Assembly: GCF_030445035.2 (NCBI RefSeq)
Contig: NC_092216.1
Location: forward strand, 17,981,405-18,045,404
Source: Dasypus novemcinctus
Lineage: Eukaryota > Chordata > Mammalia > Cingulata > Dasypodidae
Direction of reading: 5' to 3'
DNA: 64,000 nucleotides
The notes beneath the pieces are model-generated. The model had not been told where the DNA came from and ran no database searches. It was given only the letters and a program-made list of their open reading frames with translations. How positions within the stretch are numbered: position 1 is the stretch's first letter; each line of letters begins with the position of its first letter. Shown here in pieces: positions 20,640 to 31,122 of the stretch. The position numbers and the translations under genes were made by a program.

Positions 20640-21150
20640 AAACACAGAATTACCATATGACCCGGCAGTTCCACCCCTAGTTCTAGACCCCAAAGAACCG
20701 GAAGCAGGGACTTGGCCACATACTTGGACACGATATTAGAGCAGTGTTATTCCTGCCAATGGGTAGAAGCAGCCCGAGCGTCCCTCAGTAGATGGAGAAA
20801 CCAAATGTGGCCCATGCTGAGAACGGACTCGTATCTGGACATGAAAGGAATGAAATCCTGATCCTGCTGCGGCACAGGCAGACCCCGAAAGCATGAGGCT
20901 GAGTGTGACCAGCCAGACCCAAAAGGCATCACCTGTCAGATCCCGTTCAGATGCAACGTCCAGAATAGGCAAATCCAGGGACCGAAAGGGGCTGGGGGAG
21001 GGATCGGGCAGGGACTCCTAATGGACCCAGGGTTGCTGGGGTGATGAGAACGTTCTGGAACGAGGTGGAGCTGATGGTGGCAGCACACTGTGAATAGACT
21101 GCCATTGAACTGTGCTCATTAGAACGGTTAAAATTTACCACAATTTAAAA
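20640..21150 (+). repeat. LINE-1 3' end, forward
   Basis: Matches the order of the L1M-type 3' end: ATTACCATATGACCCGGCAG, then GGTAGAAGCAGCCC, GAATGAAATCCTGATC, AATGCAACGTCCAGAATAGG-like text, GGGGTGATGAGAACGTTCTGG and AATTTACCACAATTTAAAA. No coding capacity remains. Confidence 0.8.
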
Positions 21151-22105
21151 CAAGCCACCAGGAGACTCTTGTAGCCAGACAAGGCGGGGACCCCCTTGGA
21201 GACCGGGAGAAGCACCCTGGCCCTGCAGGAGAGCCCCAGCCTCTGGAGGGGCGGGGGCATCAGCCAGCTCTCCTCCACCCCCGTGCTCCCTGCCCTGGGG
21301 CTTAGCCTCAAGTCTGGCTGCTGCAAGCTCTCTGGAGTGTCCTCCTTTGGAAGCATTTTGTGGGAAGAAGGAAAGTCAACTTGAACTCGGAGAGCATTTT
21401 AAGAATGCGTCCTTTGCCTGCTAAGGTTCAGACTCCCTTCTCCTTCACCTGGAGAGGGGGCCCAAACACCCCGCACTCAAGCAGCTCCTCTGCACCCCCG
21501 GAAGCTCCCAGCCTCTGCTTTGTGCACAGAGAACCCTGCCGTCGTGCCCAGGGGCAGCCCATGGGCCTCTGCTGCTCCAAGCTGCCCAAGGAGCAGCGCC
21601 TGGCTGCTGGCTGCAGCAGTGCTCACCGCGGGGACAAATGGCCGCTGTTTCTTCTCTAGCACTTCTGGAAGTGGGTCGTAGCTCTCAGTTCCACTGGGCT
21701 AGAGCCACGGTCCGCAGGGCTGACTCCAGCGGGAGGCCCGGGGAGAACCTCGCCACCTGCCCTCCCTGCGCCGAGGGCTCCTCCTGCTCCTCCATAGCCC
21801 TGAGCTCTGCGGGGCCCCCTCCGACCCCCGACCCCCCGGCTTCCCCTCATGAGGCCCTGTGGTGACCCTGGGCCACCAGGATCATCCCAGATAATCTCCC
21901 AAGTAAGAGCCTTCACTGAACCCCACCTGCCAAATCCTTTCTATGTGTCATCAAGTGGTCTCAGGCTCTGGAGATTAGGGCGTCCTGTTCCAGGCGTTGG
22001 GCAGCCTGTCCTGGGGTGGCCCGTTCTCTGCAGGATTGCTGCGCTGCGGCGGAGCTGCCCTTGGAGTCTGCCACGTGCTTGTCCTCTGCCAGCGTCAGGT
22101 CCAAT
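21151..22105. other. Intergenic, nothing recognised
   Basis: GC-rich, with only short unsupported open frames. Confidence 0.5.
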
Positions 22106-22560
22106 GTGTTGTTTTTTTTTTCATATAATAAAGTTTACTTGTAATGAAGTTATAGATTACATAAGAGTTACCCTGGAAGTTTAGGGGCTTCCCGTATGCC
22201 CCACCACCTCCCCGGCTCCACCCACGTTTCCCTTATTAATAGCACCCTACATTATCGCAGTACATTTATCACAATTGGTGAACAAATGTGTCATTGCTAT
22301 TTACCACGGTCTATAGTTTACAATACAGTTTGTACTTGGCATCGTGCTGTTTTATCGGTTTTGACAAAAAATATAATGACCTATATCTGTCACCGAAATA
22401 CCATGAAGACCAATTCCAATGACAAAAATATGTCCTATGTTCCAACTATCCCCCCTCCCCCTCCCCTGAGAACCTCCGGTAACGATTATCTTTGTATCAA
22501 TGCTCAAAGTTCTTCCATTACTGTGATAATCCTGTCTACTTCGGTCCATGGTTGCATTCG
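22106..22560 (-). repeat. LINE-1-like 3' end, reverse orientation
   Basis: It begins with a T run (a reversed A tail) and continues with text like that at 44815-45300: an AT-rich stretch, a C-rich CCACCACCTCCCC-type segment, then TTTATCACAATTGGTGAAC and TATAGTTTAC. This is the form of a LINE-1 3' region common in xenarthrans; family assignment is tentative. Confidence 0.5.
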
Positions 22561-23220
22561 GGCTGTGTCGCGCTGCCCTCTGTGGGCCTGCCCAGTGCGG
22601 AAGCCTGGGGGAGGGCCAGGGCTGGGGAGGTGGGGGTGAGCCTTAAAGCACGGCAATGCCCCCCACCCGGACCAAGGTCATCGGAAGTTCAGGCTGGGCC
22701 CCTCTCCTAGAAGCTCTGGGCCCAGCCGAGGAGCACGAAGCCCTGCAGTGCAGGAGGATGTACGGCCCGCCTCTCTGCCATGAGTGCGTCCTCACTTACC
22801 CTGACAGTCTACAGATGACCCCAGCGAGGCCCACGGCGACAGCTCCAGGGCATGAGGAGGCCGGGGTGCGGGCCCAGGGCCCGAGGCCTGGCCCTTGCCT
22901 GTCCATCCAGAATGCTCTGGCGGACGTGAAGTCAGGAGAGTGGGAGTCCTAGCTGGGGCCTGCCCCCTGCTGCCTGCCTTGGAGGGCCGCGCCAGCCCCG
23001 AAGAGGGGAGAAGCGAAGCCTGCCACCCGTGGGACTCCGCAGGCCGTGCCCCGCAGGCGTGGGTCCCCTTCCCGCCGTGTTTGTAGACCAGGAGGCTGCG
23101 AGGTGATGCCTGGTCCAAGGCCTCGGGTCGGGCTCTGAACCAGGACTCGGGCCTGGGCCAGTGGCCTCCCTGGAAGGAGGCAAGTGGGGAACGGGAGTAG
23201 AAGAGGTGGCAGCTGAAAAG
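22561..23220. other. Intergenic flank of ERV2, nothing recognised
   Basis: GC-rich DNA up to the provirus. No supported frame. Confidence 0.5.
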
Positions 23221-23226
23221 GGGAGA
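23221..23226. repeat. Target-site duplication of ERV2, left copy
   Basis: GGGAGA precedes the first LTR base and recurs at 31117-31122. Confidence 0.92.
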
Positions 23227-23689
23227 TGTGGGAGGAAGGGCGCCCGGCTTGCCACAGTAGCAAACGGTGCGGCAAGAAGTGATACCGCCTCTGCCCACTG
23301 GGCCTAGATAAGGTAACCACGCCTGACTAGGCTTTTGCTGCTAACGGCTGGCTGGCGCTGCCTTCCCCCTTTCTATCTCCCGCCTAGCCCAACATCCGGC
23401 CAGCTCTCACTCCCCCTTTCCCCTCCCCTATTCCAAACCTCTCAGCCAACCTTCCCTTCATCATGCCCCTCCCTCTACCCAACCCTATATAGCTAGTGTA
23501 CTTCCATAATAAAGCAGACCTGTTCTTGCGCTCAAGCGGTCTCCGTGATTTTTTCCCCAACCGCGCGTCCCCCACGCCTGGAGAACCGGTGCTCCCCTCA
23601 GGAGTACCCCCCGCCGGCGGTTCGGCAGGAGCGAGCTCCCCCCCTGACTCTTGGGCCTGAGCGAGGCTAAGCTCTCCAGCCCGACGGCA
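23227..23689 (+). repeat. ERV2 5' LTR
   Basis: 463 bp, starts TGTGGGAGG, ends GACGGCA. TATATAG at 23486-23492 and AATAAA at 23508-23513, again closely spaced as in ERV1. Confidence 0.95.
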
Positions 23690-23691
23690 TT

Positions 23692-23710
23692 TGGTGCCCG
23701 AACGTGGGGC
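23692..23710 (+). other. ERV2 primer-binding site, tRNA-Lys1,2-like with changes
   Basis: TGGTGCCCGAACGTGGGGC starts two bases after the LTR. It fits the tRNA-Lys1,2 site used by type D retroviruses except for a C-to-T change at position 4 and one extra G at position 9. Confidence 0.75.
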
Positions 23711-23731
23711 TGCTCCTCCCCCAGCCCCTCT

Positions 23732-23749
23732 CTGCTGCTGCTGCTGCTG
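23732..23749 (+). repeat. (CTG)6 microsatellite in the ERV2 leader
   Basis: Six perfect CTG units between the primer site and the candidate splice donor (GT at 23779-23780). Confidence 0.9.
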
Positions 23750-23816
23750 TGATCTAGACAGCTCATCCTTTTCTCCAGGTAGGGACCCCTCGCCGTCGTC
23801 CCACTCCTATCCCGAC

Positions 23817-23990
23817 ACGTGCACCTCTTTATCAACGCGTCAGGCGCCACAAGTCAGGGCCCTCGCTGCCCTGCTCGATACCAATGGAGTCCGCGTTTCC
23901 CTGCGGCAGCTCCAAAAATACTGGGACCTCTTGTTCCCTTTTAATCCGTGGCTCACCACATGTCAACTCTGGTAGACCGGACACCCATGA
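23817..23990 (+). pseudogene. gag: ERV2 gag 5' fragment, start codon lost
   Basis: The frame aligns with the first 50 or so residues of ERV1 Gag (RQAPQVRALAALLDTNG, then LQKYWDL and FNPWL). Where ERV1 has ATG, ERV2 has ACG (23817-23819), and the Gly needed for myristoylation is Cys. A TAG at 23973-23975 ends the frame and similarity fades near 23990. It cannot make Gag. Confidence 0.85.
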
Positions 23991-24136
23991 ACCCCAGCAA
24001 GCTTTTCCCCATCTCCTTCTCTCACCTCTCTGCGTGTTGTTCCTGGCTCTCCTCTTCGGCAGTTCCCGCCCTCTATTCACTTTCATCCTTTTCCTCGCGT
24101 TCCTATTCGCTCTCCTCCTCCCCTTTCTACTCTTCT

Positions 24137-24440
24137 AAATGGGAGTCTCTTTCTCCAGCCAGCAGGCGCTTGCTGGCCTACTAGCCTGCCACCAATGTAA
24201 AGTTTCGGGCAGCAGCTCCAGGCTTACTAGGATCTACTAGTCCCCTTCAACCCCTGGCTTTCACTGCCAATCTCTCGGATCCTGATACCTATCTGAAATT
24301 GGCCCCGCCTATCAACAAGGCCAGCCACAAGCCCGAAAATCCACACAAGCTTATAAGGCAATCAACTCTGTTCCAGCAAATGCCCACCCCCTTTCACAAC
24401 TCTTTGGGCTCCCTACTATCTACATGACAATGTATCTCTG
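24137..24440 (+). pseudogene. Second gag-like start within ERV2
   Basis: An ATG at 24138 begins MGVSFSSQQALAGLL, again like a betaretroviral gag start, preceded by a C/T-rich leader-like segment (23990-24137). Across frames, later text matches the same matrix region (for example a DPDTY segment near 24280). Several stops and shifts break it. Two gag starts in tandem indicate that this provirus joined two related retroviral templates. Confidence 0.6.
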
Positions 24441-26750
24441 GGCTAGTGAAGGCTGATATAATTAATCCACTGGTATGAGAGAAAAACGTGGCAACATTTG
24501 TGTTCTGTTTTATTTCCATGCTAATTCTGATTGGGCTTATTTAACCAACATAATAAAATGAGTACAAAAATTTTTATCAAAGTTTAAAAAGGAATTTTCA
24601 GTTTTAAATCAATAGTTTACTCTTGAACTTCAAGTCTCACTATAGTCTTACAGTAATTATCCAAAAATATGTGCTAATGGTCTGCCTAACTACTGCTCAA
24701 GTTATTTTAGCTGATTGCTGATAACTGATAGGAATGTTTCCGAGCACAGGCTTTCGTGTTGCAGGCAGCATGGATTCCAGAGAAAATCTTGAAAGGTACA
24801 ATCTAAAATGTGCTATATAACACAGGATTTAAAAGCAGCTATACTAAGAAACTAAAAATTATGAGTTCATTGTAAACTGTATGTTTCTATTACTGTGTTG
24901 TGATTGTTCTGTGTTTGTCTGTTCGTTCAATGTCAGTGTATATTTTGATACCTCTGGATGGTAAATATAAATTAATAAAAATCTATAAAAGAGCTCTATA
25001 CAAATGGCCAAAAATTAAATAAGCACTTATATTAATACTTAAGGTTATTATATCAATACATGAGCTTAAATGTTAATAAGATATCTACAATAATAGAAAT
25101 TGTAAGTCTTAATTGACAAGATTAACTGTATGTATTCATAAAAGGTTGTTCTTGCCCAGGTTAAAATGAATAACTTATTTCTCTTCACAGGATAATATAA
25201 AGAATGTAAAATTTATATATATGAATATTAAAAAAGGTTAAAAGTTTGTGAAAATGCTAACTGAAATGTAATAAGTTTTGTAAAAATGTGTATTTTGTCC
25301 TAAAGTAGGATGGCTAATTTTTCATGAACTCTTGAAACTTAATTTTCAGATGGCAAGCTGTAAAAGGTATTGTGATAACTTTAAGTAAGGGAATGTGTTC
25401 TATAAACATAAAAATTGTCTTCAATAGTCTATATGGTTATAAATAAAAGGTTTAATAAAGCATTGTTTACATTAAAGTATTAAATGGCAAATTCCAAAAG
25501 GTCATTCTTAAATATATATAAAACTGAATTGATGATGATAATAATAAAAGGTAATTTTATAACAGGAAAGATTGGCAGCAACCAGCCTCCCCTGCCAACT
25601 TGCTTCTAGAAAACTGTTTCTAATATTGCATGCTACTAAGTATTTAAAGAAAAGTTCATTATTTTAACAAGCTTGTTTAATGTTCACAGTATTGTTATAA
25701 GAGGTTTGCTTGATAACTTTGATGTAGGCTATATGGAATGTGTTTTTATTATTAAGGAAACAGAAAATAATTTTGTCCTGAAATAAAATAATTGACTATT
25801 GGAAAAAGTAGAGTATAGGACGAAACCTGAGTGAATGCTAAAACTGCAGAAGATTAATGGACAAAGAATTTTTACAGTTAAAGTTAAATAAAATTTAATG
25901 AGTCTATCTATAAAATTTTACAAGCTTTAGTGTCGGGTAGTATGCTGATGCAAAGTTGAAAATTTTTGTTCTTTCTCAAGGCCTCTCACCATTAATCTGT
26001 TTTGATAAAAGTTCTTATCCTCAGTCAGTATACAAAGAGAGTCTGTCTTATGTTTCTTGTGCTTATCGTTTCCTCGGTGTTCCAAGAAAGAAAGCTTTAT
26101 CTCTTAAAGGAACATAACGTTCAAAACTGCTTTCTCAAGACCTAATCCTGAACAGTGGCCTTTTGTTCCAAACTAATTATAAGAGATTTGTTCTTTTACC
26201 TTGAAAGAAAAATTAAAGTAATAATTAAGTTCATTTAATATGTTATAAGCTAAATAAAAGTGTTTTACAGCGTTATAAAATTAACAACTTTTTCTTCCCT
26301 TAAACCCTCTATTAATTAAAGTCGTATGGATAAAAAGTTTCCATGAATGCCTAAAAGTGTATAAAGTTACCAATATTTCAGCATAATATTAAAGAAAAGT
26401 ACAATGTAGTTAATTATGGTTTTAATTATTATAAAAGAGTATATGTCACAAAAACAACCTCTTATCATAGGTTAAAGTGACAACACCAGTATGCAGCAGT
26501 CCCAAATACTGCTAGTTTGTTACAAAAAGTTAAAGTCCAGCTGTATTGCTATCACTTTGTTTTAAAACTTGCTGAGACTCTCTTTAGTGTCTTACACAAA
26601 TCAAGCCAGCTGCATTCCTTTATCTGTAAGAACCCAACAATAAACTTTTGCAGTGCTTTTCAAGGCTATGTGCATAGCCCAACCATCCTGTACAGTATTT
26701 ACTAATAGTAATAGTAATGAAAAAGCAGCATAAAAAAAAAAAAAACAGCA
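24441..26750 (+). other. AT-rich non-coding interior of ERV2
   Basis: About 2.3 kb, very rich in A and T, replacing most of gag, pro and reverse transcriptase. Stops are dense in all frames. Many TTAAAA, GTTATAA and AAAAGTTAA strings occur, and an A14 run lies at 26730-26744. I recognise no host gene or known repeat. It could be the decayed interior of an A-rich retrovirus or captured non-viral sequence. Confidence 0.55.
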
Positions 26751-26900
26751 TGTGTTACTTTCCAAAAAGAACAGGTTTGGCCAACTCCTTATTCATCTGC
26801 TCAATGCACAGAGCTTTGAGCCATCATTAAAGTTTTACAAATGTTTTAAGAGTCCTTGAATATTGTCTCTGATTCTGAATATGTATGCCTTACTGATAAG
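26751..26900 (+). pseudogene. Decayed RNase H fragment of a second pol in ERV2
   Basis: Reading the frame that contains TGG at 26779, conserved RNase H text appears: SSAQ, then TEL, two stops (after TEL and before ESL), then LNIVSDSEYV at about 26856-26885. The Glu of TEL and the Asp of SDS are at the catalytic positions. It lies upstream of, and is separate from, the proper RNase H of ERV2 (about 27080-27420), so the provirus has two. Confidence 0.7.
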
Positions 26901-28378
26901 CACACCACTGCCCTTTTCTCCAAAAACCCCGGTGCTCAAATTCTTCTAGAAATCTTCCACGGGACCTTTAACTGCCATTACCCCCCCACACACAAGTTGC
27001 TCCAGGGCCTCACAAGGCTCCCCCTCTCCCCACTATACCACCCTTTCCCTGGCTCCAAGCCTCTCTCCAACTCCACTACTGTCTTCACGGACGCCTCTAA
27101 GACCAAGTTTGCTTATATTGCCTACTCTCCCAGCCGTGACTTGCCAACCGTTTACTGCCAAACCCATCCCAGATCGGTTCAGGTGGGCGAGCTACTAGCC
27201 ATCCCCACTGACTTCCAACACCACGGCAATGAGCCTGTCAACATCTTCACTGATAGTACGCCCTGCAAGTTTGTTCAGTTATTGCCCATGCTGTTTTCTT
27301 TCCACATGACACGCCCATTGATCAAGCACTCCATGCCTTGCAGCGAGAGCTCAAGCTCCGCACACAGCCATGGTACATTTCTCATATTCGCAGCCATTCA
27401 GGGCTGCCCGGGCCTCTAGCCACGGGTAATTCTGCTGCCGACCAAACCGTCTCCACCCATACAATAGCCACTGTCAGAGACTTGGTCAATCAAGCCAAAC
27501 TTCTCCATTCTAAGTTCCACTTTTCAGTAGCCTCACTTCAACGTCTTTTGCCAGACCTCCCCAAGGAAACTTGCAAGCATTTGGTGCGCGCCTGTAAAAC
27601 ATGCGCCCCCTTCTTGCCGCTTAGACTGTTGCAGCCACAAGGGGTCAACCCCCGCGGCCTCAAGCCAAACTCCCGATGGCAAATAGACGTCACCCATGTG
27701 CGGTCATTTCGGCGCCTCAAGTATGTCCATGTCACAGTCAACATCTTTTCTCACCTTTGCTACGCTGTCCCCTTACCGGGGGAAACAGCCAAGCATTGCA
27801 TTAAAGCATTGAGGCAAGTCATCTTATTCATGGGAGTCCCATGGGATTTAAAAACCGATAATAGGCCTAGGTATCGCAGCTCCTCATTCGCTGCATTTCT
27901 CCAGCTCTACAACATTACTCATCACTTCGGCATTCCATACAACCCCCAAGGGCAGGCTATAGTAGAATGCATCCACCGCCAGCTCAAAGTGCAAATTCAT
28001 TAAGAGAAGGATCTACACCAACATAGTCAACCAGGCGACATTATCACTGCCTGCCTCATTCACATAAACCTCCTCTCCTTTGATAAAAACAGGTTTTTCC
28101 CCCTCCATAAGCATTGGGGCCCCTCCTATGCACCAACAGTTGCCCCGATGGTGTTTTGGAAGGACCCAGAAACAAACAATTGGCAGGGACCCAGTCCCCT
28201 TCTCACCCAAGGCAGAGGGTTTGCTTGTGTCTTTCCAGAAAATGCCTCCCAGCCGCTCTGGATCCCCGAAAAAAACATCAAACCCGCCACCGGCCAGCAG
28301 CAGGTTCCAACGACGGATGATGAGAGCACTCGCCCATCGGATGGAGAGGCTAAATATGGCCGCGGATCCAGCTCATGA
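26900..28378 (+). pseudogene. pol: ERV2 pol 3' part: connection, RNase H, integrase
   Basis: From about 26905 the text follows ERV1 Pol: connection (ILLEIFHGTF), RNase H (TDASK near 27090, VGELLA near 27185, IFTDS near 27245), and integrase with the zinc segment and DDE residues in the contexts WQID, KTDN and IVEC. A frameshift lies near 27270-27295 (the frame moves by one) and an AAA-to-TAA stop is at 28001-28003, after which the frame is open to 28378. The reverse transcriptase part is missing. It shows that the 34-residue extension seen in ERV1 between RNase H and integrase is not ancestral to both. Confidence 0.88.
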
Positions 28379-30363
28379 CACCCTCCTCCTTGGACAGCTA
28401 GTACAGCTTGCTGTCCCCACCTTGGCTTCAAACAAAAAACCTAAAAATCTACACTCTCTCCTGCTTTTCATGTTAGCTCTGCTCCCCTCCACTACGGACC
28501 AGGCTAGTATAAGCCATCGGCCCTTTAACTGGACACTCTCTCTTTGGCAGCAGGAAAAGCTCCTCGCTAATAACATTACTGCGGGTGCTCCCTCCTTCAC
28601 AGTGCACATATGTAATCTTGCCAACCTTCCTGTCATCAGTTCCCTCGTAGACGTTACACACAAGACTCACCGGTGTTGATACAGCTCACTTACAGGCCTT
28701 GATGGCCCCTATAATCATGAAGTCTCAGGCTTCTATATCTGCCCTTCCACGGCCAGAGGCTGCCATGACCCAACGCACTATTACTGCCCCTCCTGGGGGT
28801 GCGAAACCATGGCCCACGAATGGTCGGGAGCTCCCAATAGGGACCCCTACCTCTCCCTTTCTTTTAAGGATAAAAGTCACAGGAGCAGCATTAAGCCCTA
28901 CTAGAGCAACATTACACTCACTGTCAAAAACCCTAAAAATGCAGGCTGGCTACAGGGCCGCACCTGGGGAGCCCGACTTTACATGAGCAACTATGATTAC
29001 GGTGCCTTTTTCATTATAAAGAAAAATTCAATCCGCACACAATCCACCGCCGTGGGCCCAAATCAAGTTCTCAATCCTCCCCACACACGGCCTCCCCCTC
29101 CTCCCTCTGTTTCTCCTTCTCCTCCCGCTACCACCTTAAATCCTTCCATCACTAGGTATCCTCCCCACCGCCAAACCCTGCCACCCCCCAACCCTCTTGT
29201 AGCCCTCCTCAACGCATCATTTATCTCCTTAAACTTATCCCAGCCCAACCTTACACAACGTTGCTGGCTCTGCTTCTCCGCCGAGGCTCCCTTCTATGAA
29301 GCCATAGCTACCAACGGTGCCTATCGCACCTCCCCAGACTCCACTGGTACCTCTTGCAATTGGAACCAAACAAAAAGAGGACTCACCCTCCGATCAGTTT
29401 CCCAGACTGGACTCTGTATAATAAAAATCGGCGGCAAAGTTCTCCCCTCCATGCAGTCCCTCTGCAGCCTAACTCACACCCCTAATGCAGCCGCTAAGTT
29501 CCTAATTCCCCTTAATAATACCAAATGGCTATGTTCTTCCTCCGGCCTCACTCCATGTCTCAATGTTCAAACCCTTAACTCCACCAGCGACACCTGTGTG
29601 CTCATACTCATTGCTCCCCGTGTTCTCTTTCATACTGATAACCAATTCTTTGACTCCTGGCAGCACTTCAGCTCCCCGCAGCACGAGCAGAAACAGGAAG
29701 TCTTCACCGCCATCACAATTGCCACCCTTCTAGGTCTTGCCGGTGCAGCCACTGGAGCTGCAGCTCTCAGCCTCCAAGATAATTCCTTTTCAACCCTTAG
29801 GCAAGCTGTCGATGCAGACATCGCCCGCCTTGAGACTTCCATGGCCCACCTTGAAACATCTCTCAACTCCCTGTCCAAAGTCGTTCTCCAAAACCACAGG
29901 GGCCTAGACCTCCTCCTCCTAAAAGAAGGGGGCTCTGCGCAGCGTTAGGAGAAAAATGCTGCTTCTATGCTAACCACTCTGGCCTCATTCGAGATAACCT
30001 TGCACAAGTTAGGGAGGGCCTCCGCAAGAAAAAGCAGGAATGTGAAGCCAGATGGTCTTTCTCTTGGGGGCTGCCCAATGGAATCCTTTCTTACTTTCTC
30101 CCCTTTCTAGGCCTGCTCCTCACCCTTGTCCTCCTATTAGCCCTAGGACCCTGGATCATCAGGCGAATTGTCCGGCTTGTCAAAAATCAAGTTAACTCTG
30201 TCCTTAGTAAGCCCATCCAGGTCCGGTACCAGCGAATCTGCACCACCGACAAAGACGCACCAAGAGTCTCCATTAATTGCCATCCTCCCCAAATGGCCAG
30301 CCGCCTCTCAACGCACCCAAGCCCCAGCTCCCCTGCCCCTACCCCTTCTCACCGCCCATCCTA
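28317..30363 (+). pseudogene. env: ERV2 envelope, two stops and one frameshift
   Basis: The first ATGs are at 28317 and 28320. A hydrophobic leader and the FNWTLSLWQQEKLL segment match ERV1 Env. TGA at 28677-28679 and TAG at 28902-28904 break the surface subunit. A CWLC motif is present near 29265. A 1-bp loss near 29930, just before the CX6CC motif, gives TAG at 29946-29948; the shifted frame continues through CX6CC, a membrane anchor (near 30095-30165) and a tail to about 30363. It is the same gamma type as ERV1. Confidence 0.88.
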
Positions 30364-30430
30364 ACCACTTACCCTTACCCTTTCCCCTCCCCCGCCGTTT
30401 ATCTAAGGCCACCAACATTCCATCGAGGCG

Positions 30431-30598
30431 CTGGACTGGTTAGCCAATGACGGGCAACGGGATCGGCCCGCCAGTCAACCTAAGGCAGGGACACGGCCTT
30501 TTGCTGCCGCGCTTCCCCATGATGGGTAAGACTGGCCACCTGTGTGGCACGGGCATTGCCTGGCTGGGCGCAATCCCAACCTAAGACAGGCACAGTCC
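30431..30598 (+). promoter_or_regulatory. CTE-like RNA export element
   Basis: Two pairs of repeated motifs are arranged symmetrically between env and the 3' LTR. CCAATGACGGGCAA (30444-30457) and CCATGATGGGTAA (30517-30529) are each followed by an AACCTAAGRCAGG box (30477-30489 and 30578-30590). GGACT at 30433-30437 can pair with AGTCC at 30594-30598 to close the structure. This is the layout of the constitutive transport element of type D retroviruses, which recruits NXF1 to export unspliced RNA. Confidence 0.85.
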
Positions 30599-30639
30599 CC
30601 CTCCCTCCTCAAATCAAGCTTTTCGGAGGAGCTTAATAA

Positions 30640-30654
30640 AAACAAAGGGGGAAA
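30640..30654 (+). other. ERV2 polypurine tract
   Basis: An A-rich run with a G5 block directly before the 3' LTR. Confidence 0.8.
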
Positions 30655-31116
30655 TGTGGGAGGAAGGGCGCCCAGCTTGCCACAGTAGCAAACGGTGCGG
30701 CAAGAAGTGATACCGCCTCTGCCCACTGGGCCTAGATAAGGTAACCACGCCTGACTAGGCCTTTGCTGCTAACGGCTGGCCGGCGCTGCCCTCCCCCTTT
30801 CTATCTCCCGCCTAGACCAACATCCGGCCAGCTCTCACTCCCCCTTTCCCCTCCCCTATTCCAAACCTCTCAGCCAACCCTCCCTTCATCACGCCCCTCC
30901 CTCTACCCAACCCTATATAGCTAGTGTACTTCCGTAATAAAGCAGACCTGTTCTTGCGCTCAAGCAGTCTCCGTGGTTTTTTCCCCAACCGCGCGTCCCC
31001 CACGCCTGGAGAACCGTTGCTCCCCTCGGGAGTACCCCCTGCCGGCGGTTCGGCAGGAGCGAGCCCCCCCCTGACTCTTGGGCCTGAGCGAGGCTAAGCT
31101 CTCCAGCCCGACGGCA
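30655..31116 (+). repeat. ERV2 3' LTR
   Basis: 462 bp with the same ends as the 5' LTR. TATATAG at 30914-30920, AATAAA at 30936-30941. Right duplication GGGAGA at 31117-31122. Confidence 0.95.
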
Positions 31117-31122
31117 GGGAGA

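Larger units (their letters stand above)
23227..31116 (+). mobile_element. ERV2: mosaic defective provirus, CTE-like element
   Basis: A 7.9-kb provirus between MBTPS1 and SLC38A8 with paired LTRs and a 6-bp target duplication. The LTRs differ at about 14 sites plus one 1-nt indel (about 3%), so it is roughly twice as diverged as ERV1. Inside are a gag start without ATG, a second gag-like start, about 2.4 kb of AT-rich non-coding DNA, an RNase H-integrase part of pol, a broken env and a type D-like transport element. No gene is intact. Its pol and env resemble those of ERV1 closely, but the LTRs and primer site do not. Confidence 0.95.
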
